This document shows positions 1-4,568 of a DNA stretch of 6,469 nt, piece after piece. A program made the position numbers and the translations under genes. This stretch comes from an uncultured Microbacteriaceae bacterium (GTDB lineage Bacteria > Actinomycetota > Actinomycetes > Actinomycetales > Microbacteriaceae), in the NCBI GenBank assembly GCA_903907615.1, contig CAIVOR010000272.1:1-6469 (forward strand). Reading direction: 5' to 3'. Within the stretch, counting starts at the first letter, position 1. The number at the start of each line of letters is the position of its first letter. The notes under the pieces are model-generated. The model was not told the origin of the DNA. It made no database searches and saw only the letters and a list, made by a program, of their open reading frames with translations.

Positions 1-19
1 AAAACTTCCTGAAGGAGAG

Positions 20-496
20 TCAGGGCACCAACGTCGTGTTTGCCACGCCGGCGGCACCCATATTGACCACGAGAACGCGCACGGGCGAGTCAGTATTGTT
101 GACACCGTTGTGGTGCGTGCCGACGGCCTCGATCAGCGCATCACCGGCACGGTAGACCTTCTCTTGGCTGACGCCATCGACGTCGTAGGTCACCGTCAGT
201 GTTCCCTCGAGGATGTAGGCGTACATGGGGGTGGAATGGAAGTGCCAGCCGGTGGCAACACCCGGTGGCACCGTCAAGATCGTCGAGCTCACCTGAGCCG
301 GATCCGCAGAAGGATACGCGATGGCCTGGTCGAGGATTGTGGTCTCGGCTGCCTTGAGGAGAGCCTCGGCCGAAATAGTGGACAGAGGTGTCGGGGTGGG
401 CTCCGGGGCGGGCGTATCGGTGCAACCAGCCAGTGACAAGCTGAGGCCCGCGACAAGGGTCAGCGCTACGACCGAGGCGACACGTGAACGTTTCAT
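20..496 (-). CDS. Exported cupin-domain lipoprotein, function unknown
   Basis: A 158-residue protein that is probably a lipid-anchored extracytoplasmic cupin. The N-terminus has basic residues (KRSR), a hydrophobic stretch at about 6-22 and a lipobox LAGC with the lipidated cysteine at C25. A Pro/Thr-rich tether (about 28-40) follows, then one small beta-barrel domain (about 70-147). Cupin motif 1 is GWHFH (H85, H87) leading to ILEG (E97-G98). Motif 2 is around AGD (118-120) and GTHHN (H128/H129). The usual metal-ligand Glu a few residues after the second His is not present: the segment reads STPMY, with M91 near that place, so metal binding may rest on histidines only. The ATG start has a strong AAGGAG ribosome site. 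The gene lies 40 bp behind the glycosyltransferase on the same strand and is probably the last gene of that operon. The ligand or reaction cannot be told. The cupin and lipoprotein calls are firm; the function is open. Confidence 0.88.
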   Translation of the reverse strand: MKRSRVASVVALTLVAGLSLSLAGCTDTPAPEPTPTPLSTISAEALLKAAETTILDQAIAYPSADPAQVSSTILTVPPGVATGWHFHSTPMYAYILEGTLTVTYDVDGVSQEKVYRAGDALIEAVGTHHNGVNNTDSPVRVLVVNMGAAGVANTTLVP

Positions 497-500
497 GGTT

Positions 501-507
501 TCTCCTT
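501..507 (-). promoter_or_regulatory. Ribosome binding site of the cupin lipoprotein
   Basis: The minus strand reads AAGGAGA followed by AACC and the ATG at 496-494. This is a near-perfect Shine-Dalgarno sequence with usable spacing. It fixes the start of the lipoprotein and suggests translation from a leadered or polycistronic message. Confidence 0.8.
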
Positions 508-536
508 GGGAACGGCGAGCAAGCGCGACTGAGGGC

Positions 537-1757
537 TTAGTCGTCGGTGAGCTCGGGGTCCGGGTCGACCACCTGTTCGCCGCGATACAGCGCCTCGAAC
601 GTGTCGAGAGTGCGAGTAATGTCGTGACCGCGAATGAACCGCAAACTGTGGCGCTTCATGACCTCACGGTCCGCGGGCTTCATGCGCAACACGCGCTCGA
701 GCTTGTCGCGAAGATCGTCGACGCTATTGGGCTCGAAGAGAAAGCCGTTCTCGCCGTCGTGGACGAGGTGCGGCAGTGCCATGGCGTTCGCAGCCACGAT
801 GGGCAATCCCGTGGCCATGGCCTCCATCGTGGCGATTGACTGCAACTCAGCAATCGACGGCATGGCGAATACGCGCGCGCGTCGCAGGCTGGCCTTGAGC
901 TCATCGTCAGTGACGTATCCCGTGAAGGTGACGCGACCGTCAAGACCCAAGGTGTGTGAAAGTGTTTTCAACTGCTGAAAGAGGTCTCCCCCGCCCACAA
1001 TCTCGAGTGTGGCATCCAAGTCGGCCGGCAGAGCAGCGAAAGCGCGAAGCAAGACGTCAATCTTCTTCTCACCCGTCACGCGTCCGACGAAAACAATGTG
1101 ATTGCCCTCTTGTGCGAAGTCAGGGTCGTAGTGGTGCGCATCAATGCCGCACGAAATCGCGTGGACATCCGTGAGGTGCGTGTATTCCTCGAGGAAATTG
1201 GCTGCCCGACGTGTGGGGGTCGTCACTGCTTCGGCACGACCAAAGGTTCTGGCTGCTGCGCCCCACGCGAGCGAAATGGCCCACTTCTGAAAGGTCTTGG
1301 GTAACAGCGTGAAGTCGAGCAGGTTTTCGGGCATGAAGTGGTTGGTGCCGATGATGCGGATTCCGCGCTTGGCAGCGGCAATAGAGAGACCCCGCCCGAC
1401 GATGATGTGCGATTGGAAGTGAACGACATCCGGTTTGACCTGATCGATGATTCGTTCGCTGTTGCGGTTGATGCGCCAGGGAAGCGCAAACCGCAGCCAG
1501 TCGTGCGGATACCAGCGCCAGGACCGCAGGCGGTGAACCGTCATGGTCGCGCCCTCATGCGTTTCCTGTGCCGTCGTGCCGCGACCACCAACGAATGCCG
1601 GAGCGACGACGTGCACGTTGTGCCCCCGGCCCACAAGACCCGCCGCGAGGCGTTCAGCGAACTTGGCGGCACCGTTGACGTTGGGGCCAAACGTGTCGCA
1701 ACCAATCACAATCGTGAGTGGTGCGTGAGCACCCTGAAGTGCACGTCGTGCTGACAC
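537..1757 (-). CDS. GT4-family glycosyltransferase (GT-B fold)
   Basis: A 406-residue retaining glycosyltransferase of the GT4 family, normal length for a two-domain GT-B enzyme. The N-terminal acceptor domain starts with TIVIGCDTFGPNVNG (about 15-29), the glycine-rich loop typical of these enzymes. It continues with VHFQSH (112-117) and TNHFMPENL (139-147), a segment resembling diacylglycerol glucosyltransferases and PimB-like mannosyltransferases. The C-terminal nucleotide-sugar domain has VGRVTGEKK (R226 and K231 in the places that usually contact the donor phosphates). It also has the E-x7-E motif (E304, E312) followed by GLPIVAAN. There is no signal peptide or membrane helix, so it is probably cytoplasmic and may be membrane-associated. 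A GTG start is chosen because AAAGGA lies 7 nt upstream. It sits between a membrane protein gene and a lipoprotein gene on the same strand. The acceptor may be a membrane lipid, but donor and acceptor are inferences only; the GT4 call is secure. Confidence 0.93.
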   Translation of the reverse strand: MSARRALQGAHAPLTIVIGCDTFGPNVNGAAKFAERLAAGLVGRGHNVHVVAPAFVGGRGTTAQETHEGATMTVHRLRSWRWYPHDWLRFALPWRINRNSERIIDQVKPDVVHFQSHIIVGRGLSIAAAKRGIRIIGTNHFMPENLLDFTLLPKTFQKWAISLAWGAAARTFGRAEAVTTPTRRAANFLEEYTHLTDVHAISCGIDAHHYDPDFAQEGNHIVFVGRVTGEKKIDVLLRAFAALPADLDATLEIVGGGDLFQQLKTLSHTLGLDGRVTFTGYVTDDELKASLRRARVFAMPSIAELQSIATMEAMATGLPIVAANAMALPHLVHDGENGFLFEPNSVDDLRDKLERVLRMKPADREVMKRHSLRFIRGHDITRTLDTFEALYRGEQVVDPDPELTDD

Positions 1758-1772
1758 GAAAAAGTCCTTTTC
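1758..1772 (-). promoter_or_regulatory. Ribosome binding site of the glycosyltransferase within a small hairpin
   Basis: Next to the GTG start, the minus strand has GAAAA, a five-base loop GGACT, and TTTTC. The Shine-Dalgarno core AAAGGA (complement of 1765-1770) lies 7 nt before GTG and has its GGA in the loop. The ribosome site is clear. The A/T-only stem (plus one G-C) is weak, so a regulatory role is speculative. Confidence 0.6.
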
Positions 1773-1773
1773 C

Positions 1774-1800
1774 CCTCGCTGGCGTCACACCCAGGCGAGG
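1774..1800 (-). repeat. Inverted repeat (hairpin) in the glycosyltransferase leader
   Basis: The arms CCTCG-CTGG and CCAG-g-CGAGG enclose an 8-base loop, giving nine pairs with one bulged base. On the minus strand it is followed by GGGAAAAGGAC and not by a T-run, so it does not look like a terminator of the upstream membrane-protein gene. It is better read as a 5' leader hairpin of the glycosyltransferase message or an operon-internal RNA stability element. Confidence 0.55.
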
Positions 1801-1813
1801 TGGCCTAATGCCT

Positions 1814-1840
1814 GAATACAGTCTATTCGTGGCTCGAGCC
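1814..1840. repeat. Two adjacent dyads, GAATA-N5-TATTC and GGCTCGAGCC
   Basis: Positions 1814-1828 hold a perfect 5+5 inverted repeat GAATA-CAGTC-TATTC, and 1831-1840 hold the perfect 10-bp palindrome GGCTCGAGCC. Both lie in the 97-bp gap between the membrane-protein and glycosyltransferase genes. The first has the size and symmetry of a small dimeric-repressor operator, but I cannot match it to a known regulator. It is not the actinobacterial LexA box, which has GAAC-N4-GTTC. Confidence 0.4.
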
Positions 1841-1854
1841 GCCCGGGGTGAGGA

Positions 1855-2799
1855 CTAGTCGCGAATCGCCCGGTCGATCTCGGCGTGCGTTTGTGGGTGA
1901 AAGCGCGCCAGCAGGAAGACGCCGATGATGGCAATGAGACCCGCGAGACCGTAGGCCGCCATATCGAACCACTGAGACTGGGCCGCCTCGTCGAGCACGA
2001 GAATACCGATGGAGACCGCCACCAGTGGATCAATCACCGTGAGACCCGCAATGACGAGGTCTGGCGGGCCCGACGAATAGGCATTCTGCACGAAGAACCC
2101 GCCAACGATCGCGGCACCGATGAGAGCCACGAGACAGATCCACGTCAGTACATCCATGTCCTGCTGCATGATGCGGGTCAGCACCACCTTGGCCAGTGTC
2201 GCCACGAATCCGTAGAGCACGCCGGTCCCGATGATGTAGTAGATGGCAGATGCGTGCTTGCGGAAGACGGCGTAGAGGATGCTGAGCGCCAGCATGACCA
2301 CGCCAAGAATGATGAGGATCTGGATGAGGTCGTCAGTGGTCACGGGGGTATTGCGCGCGCTCATCGAGGCAATCGTCACAAACAGACCGATTCCACCCAC
2401 GCACATGACCACAGCCCATACGGAGGCACGATTGAGGCGAACTTTACTCACGCGCGCATTAAGGAACGTCGTGATGACGAGCGCAACGGCGCCGATGGGC
2501 TGAACCAAAATCAGAGGCGAAAATGCCAGGCTGGTGAGCTGCAGCAACACCGCTAGCCCCAGCATGATGGTGCCGATGAGCCACGAGGGGCGTCGCACGA
2601 GCCCGAGCAGCTGCTTGACGTTGAGGCCGGACTTTTCGATGCCCTCACTGTCGCGACCGACGCGACCGACACCGGCGTGTTGCATCTGCGCGCCGACCGA
2701 CATGAAGACGGCTCCGGCGAGGGCGAAAGGGATTCCCCACAACTGTGTCGGGTCGTACGGCAACAGGTTCTGCAACGCGTTCATGTCGACTTCGGCCAT
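1855..2799 (-). CDS. DMT-superfamily (NIPA-like) inner-membrane protein
   Basis: A 314-residue polytopic membrane protein with about nine hydrophobic helices, at roughly 20-40, 72-92, 96-115, 127-145, 159-179, 185-208, 218-240, 248-270 and 279-299. A polar loop (44-70) separates the first two. The segment SPLILVQPIGAVALVITT (94-111) and the second-half TVIDPLVAVSIG resemble the paired repeats of DMT/EamA transporters. They are closest in feel to NIPA-like proteins, which include Mg2+ transporters in eukaryotes. The substrate is not known. The frame is open back to 2856, but that start would overlap the divergent deformylase gene. The ATG at 2799 (MAEVDM) is preferred because a TANNNT box sits exactly 6 nt before it, and GAGG lies too close to act as a ribosome site. 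MNALQN at 2784 is the alternative start. It is probably the first gene of an operon with the glycosyltransferase and cupin genes. Family call fairly sure, function uncertain. Confidence 0.82.
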   Translation of the reverse strand: MAEVDMNALQNLLPYDPTQLWGIPFALAGAVFMSVGAQMQHAGVGRVGRDSEGIEKSGLNVKQLLGLVRRPSWLIGTIMLGLAVLLQLTSLAFSPLILVQPIGAVALVITTFLNARVSKVRLNRASVWAVVMCVGGIGLFVTIASMSARNTPVTTDDLIQILIILGVVMLALSILYAVFRKHASAIYYIIGTGVLYGFVATLAKVVLTRIMQQDMDVLTWICLVALIGAAIVGGFFVQNAYSSGPPDLVIAGLTVIDPLVAVSIGILVLDEAAQSQWFDMAAYGLAGLIAIIGVFLLARFHPQTHAEIDRAIRD

Positions 2800-2805
2800 A
2801 CCTCG

Positions 2806-2811
2806 ACGATA
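2806..2811 (-). promoter_or_regulatory. Candidate -10 box of a leaderless promoter for the membrane-protein gene
   Basis: The minus strand reads TATCGT, then six bases CGAGGT, then ATG at 2799. This spacing puts the transcription start at the A of the start codon, as in the leaderless mRNAs common in Actinobacteria. No convincing -35 hexamer is visible. Confidence 0.45.
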
Positions 2812-2827
2812 CCGCGCGACGCCCCGA

Positions 2828-2833
2828 TACGCT
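2828..2833 (+). promoter_or_regulatory. Candidate -10 box of a leaderless promoter for def
   Basis: TACGCT fits TANNNT and is followed by six bases GAAGGC and the ATG at 2840, so transcription would begin at the start codon. The GAAGG before ATG is only one base away, too close to serve as a normal ribosome site. The region where a -35 would sit overlaps the -10 box of the divergent gene. No good -35 is seen. Confidence 0.45.
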
Positions 2834-2839
2834 GAAGGC

Positions 2840-3403
2840 ATGGCGATTCGACCCATTCTGATTCGCGGCGAAGCCGTACTTCACGAACCGGCGGCGCTCG
2901 TCACAGCCTTCGATGACCAGCTCCGTGATTTGGTAGCGGACATGTTCGACACCATGGAGGCGGCCCCGGGAGTGGGGCTCGCCGCGCCACAGATTGGGGT
3001 GGGACTGCGCGTTTTTGTTTACGACTACCCCCACGATGACGGAACTCCCCGCCGAGGTGTCGTCATCAACCCCGAACTCTTTGTGTCGCCCACCGAGGTA
3101 CGCGAGCCCACCGAGGCCGACGATGAAGGATGCCTGTCCTTCCCGGGCGAGCGCTATGGGCTCGTTCGCGCGGAGCGGGCGATTCTTCGGGCCGTGGACG
3201 AAACGGGCGCTCCCCTCTCGCTTGAATGCGACGGCTGGTTTGCCCGCATCCTGCAGCACGAGTTCGACCACCTCAACGGCATCATGTACGTCGATCGCCT
3301 CGATGTCGATCAGGCGAACCACGCGGCCAAGGTCGAGAAGAAGCGCGGCTGGGGCGTTCCCGGAAACACCTGGATGCCCGGCGTCGACCACCTCGAGGAC
3401 TAA
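2840..3403 (+). CDS. def: Peptide deformylase
   Basis: A 187-residue Fe/Zn-dependent hydrolase that removes the N-formyl group from nascent proteins at the ribosome exit. All three signatures are present: motif I GVGLAAPQ (44-51, with Q51), motif II EGCLS (96-100, metal ligand C98) and motif III QHEFDHLNG (139-147, metal ligands H140 and H144, catalytic E141). Length is normal for a bacterial enzyme. The C-terminal tail (about 155-187), with KKRGWG and a proline/tryptophan-containing end, is of the kind seen in actinobacterial deformylases. The frame is open far upstream, but that part is the shadow of the minus-strand membrane gene. The start MAIRPIL at 2840 matches where the family begins. 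The gene stands alone on the plus strand, with no formyltransferase gene (fmt) beside it here. It converges on the tRNA-Asn terminator. Confidence 0.97.
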   Translation: MAIRPILIRGEAVLHEPAALVTAFDDQLRDLVADMFDTMEAAPGVGLAAPQIGVGLRVFVYDYPHDDGTPRRGVVINPELFVSPTEVREPTEADDEGCLSFPGERYGLVRAERAILRAVDETGAPLSLECDGWFARILQHEFDHLNGIMYVDRLDVDQANHAAKVEKKRGWGVPGNTWMPGVDHLED

Positions 3404-3406
3404 CGC

Positions 3407-3435
3407 AAAAGGTCCCCTCACGAGTGAGAGGACCT
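3407..3435 (-). terminator. Rho-independent terminator behind tRNA-Asn
   Basis: Starting five bases after the tRNA 3' end, the minus strand has AGGTCC, one mismatch, CTCA-type inner pairs around a CTCG tetraloop, and the returning arm ending GGACCT. It runs into TTTT (complement of 3407-3410). On the plus strand the hairpin is followed by GTTCG without a T-run, so it works best for the tRNA. It begins only six bases past the def stop codon and could also pause transcription coming from def. Confidence 0.75.
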
Positions 3436-3440
3436 GTTCG

Positions 3441-3513
3441 CTCCCCGAGTTGGACTCGAACCAACAACCTGCCGGTTAACAGCCGGCTGCTCTGCCAATT
3501 GAGCTATCGAGGA
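3441..3513 (-). tRNA. tRNA-Asn (anticodon GUU)
   Basis: The 73-nt gene folds into a full cloverleaf. The acceptor stem TCCTCGA/TCGGGGA has one T-G pair and the discriminator is G, as expected for Asn. The D arm is GCTC/GAGC. The anticodon stem GCCGG/CCGGC holds loop CTGTTAA with anticodon GTT. The variable loop has five bases, and the T arm is GTTGG-TTCGAGT-CCAAC. CCA is not encoded (the next bases are CGA), so it must be added after transcription. It lies 53 bp behind the dehydrogenase gene on the same strand and ends at its own terminator. Confidence 0.97.
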
Positions 3514-3524
3514 ATGCACCTTAC

Positions 3525-3552
3525 GGGCAAGACCACTTTATCAGTGTGGTGC
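3525..3552. repeat. Imperfect inverted repeat between the dehydrogenase gene and tRNA-Asn
   Basis: The minus strand has GGCACCAC, a nine-base loop, GTGG, a three-base bulge, and TGCC. The core ACCAC-N9-GTGGT is at 3532-3550. There is no T-run behind it, so it is not a classical terminator. It covers the possible -10 element of the tRNA. Confidence 0.35.
3535..3543 (-). promoter_or_regulatory. Possible extended -10 promoter element for tRNA-Asn
   Basis: The minus strand reads TGATAAAGT, that is TGN plus the TANNNT hexamer TAAAGT. A start about 7 nt downstream would give a leader of about 15 nt before the tRNA, to be removed by RNase P. The upstream -35 region (TTCATT/TCATTC) is poor. The tRNA could instead be transcribed from the dehydrogenase side. 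Confidence 0.3.
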
Positions 3553-3566
3553 CTGTCGAATGAAAA

Positions 3567-4568
3567 TCAGTAACCCGCGGATGTGTCCACCACACCCACA
3601 AAAGGCGCGTTACCCAAGAAGGCGCGGACGTTCTGTTCAATGCGCACGGCCAACAGGGGTGCCGTCATATCGGGGGTATCGGCCTGATGCGGGGTGATCA
3701 AAATGTTGGGGGCACCCCAGAGAGCGTGGCCCGCAGGAAGCGGCTCGGGATCGGTCACGTCCAGTGCCGCACCCGCAATCGTCTCGTTGTGCAAGGCGGC
3801 TGCGAGAGCCTGAGAATCAATGAGGAGACCACGGGCAACGTTCACCACGACCGCCCCGGGCTTCAGGAGTGAGAACTCGCGCGTCGACATGAGATGAGTG
3901 GTCTGCGGCGTGAGGGCGGCCGCAATCACGAGCGCATCGCAGGCAGGAAGCGCCTCGGCCAGGCGATCTGACGTGAGTGTGCGGGCAGCTCCGGCCACAG
4001 GATGATCCGAGCGACGCACAATGGTCACCGACACGTCGAATGGCTCCATCAGCCGCATCAGTTCTCGGGCGATACCCCCGGCGCCGAGGATGGTGACGTT
4101 AAGCCCATAGAGGGACGTGCCGAGAACACGCTCATCCCACGCGGTGAGGCGAGCACGGCGAGGAAAGGCGCGCAGAAGCGCCAGCACCATGGCCAGTGCG
4201 TGCTCGGCGACCGGCTGAGCGAACGCGCCCTTGGCACTCGTAAACACCCGGTCAGGCCCTCCGTGCGCGACGAGGATCTGCGAATAGGCGTCCACGCCGG
4301 CCCACGGCAGTTGCACCCACGTGATCTGGGGGTTCTCCTCAAGAACGGTGGCCAACTGATCGGCGCGCGCGTAGCTCAGCCACAGCAGGCCACGAGTGTC
4401 GGCACTCAGCGGTTCAACGTTGCCCCCGGCTCGCGTGACGGCGTCTCGAAAAAGCCCGGCATCAGAATCGGCGGGTAAGACGGCGATAGGACCTGACGCT
4501 AATCGAGGCGCCTTCGCTGCGGCGAACTCGTCGCCCAGGACCTCGCGGTGTTGAGCGGGACTGGTCAT
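3567..4568 (-). CDS. D-isomer-specific 2-hydroxyacid dehydrogenase
   Basis: A 333-residue NAD(P)-dependent oxidoreductase that should interconvert a D-2-hydroxyacid and its 2-oxoacid in the cytoplasm. The nucleotide-binding loop is LGAGGIA (161-167). The third glycine of the usual GxGxxG is alanine (A167). The catalytic set is complete: R246 in VARG, E275 in DPEP and H294 in TPHQ. The signature around LKPGAVVVNVARG (235-247) is typical. The end of the second strand reads VRRS (184-187), not the acidic residue expected for NAD, which suggests NADPH and a glyoxylate/hydroxypyruvate reductase-like role; this is inference. A serine-pathway phosphoglycerate dehydrogenase is less likely because there is no ACT domain. 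The ATG overlaps the dnaG stop (ATGA), so translation is probably coupled to primase. Family sure, substrate unknown. Confidence 0.92.
   Translation of the reverse strand: MTSPAQHREVLGDEFAAAKAPRLASGPIAVLPADSDAGLFRDAVTRAGGNVEPLSADTRGLLWLSYARADQLATVLEENPQITWVQLPWAGVDAYSQILVAHGGPDRVFTSAKGAFAQPVAEHALAMVLALLRAFPRRARLTAWDERVLGTSLYGLNVTILGAGGIARELMRLMEPFDVSVTIVRRSDHPVAGAARTLTSDRLAEALPACDALVIAAALTPQTTHLMSTREFSLLKPGAVVVNVARGLLIDSQALAAALHNETIAGAALDVTDPEPLPAGHALWGAPNILITPHQADTPDMTAPLLAVRIEQNVRAFLGNAPFVGVVDTSAGY

Noticed and set aside
1..19. A possible terminator behind the cupin gene (minus strand CTTCAGGAAG followed by TTTT).
   Set aside because: The stem is only four pairs with a two-base loop and the window ends at the T-run, so it cannot be judged.
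1814..1828. A LexA/SOS box.
   Set aside because: The half-sites GAATA/TATTC with N5 do not match the actinobacterial GAAC-N4-GTTC pattern.
1885..2556. A 223-codon plus-strand open frame opposite the membrane-protein gene.
   Set aside because: It is very rich in His, Asp, Glu and Arg, as expected for the complement of hydrophobic-helix codons, and has no motif or start signal.
2534..2839. An N-terminal extension of peptide deformylase in the open upstream frame.
   Set aside because: It is the antisense shadow of the membrane-protein gene, has no deformylase-like content, and the family starts at MAIRPIL.
2645..3421. A 258-codon minus-strand open frame opposite def.
   Set aside because: It covers the conserved deformylase motifs on the other strand and shows no domain of its own.
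3441..3513. An integration site (att) at the tRNA-Asn 3' end.
   Set aside because: No integrase gene, direct repeat of the tRNA end or foreign-looking DNA is present nearby; both flanks are ordinary genes.
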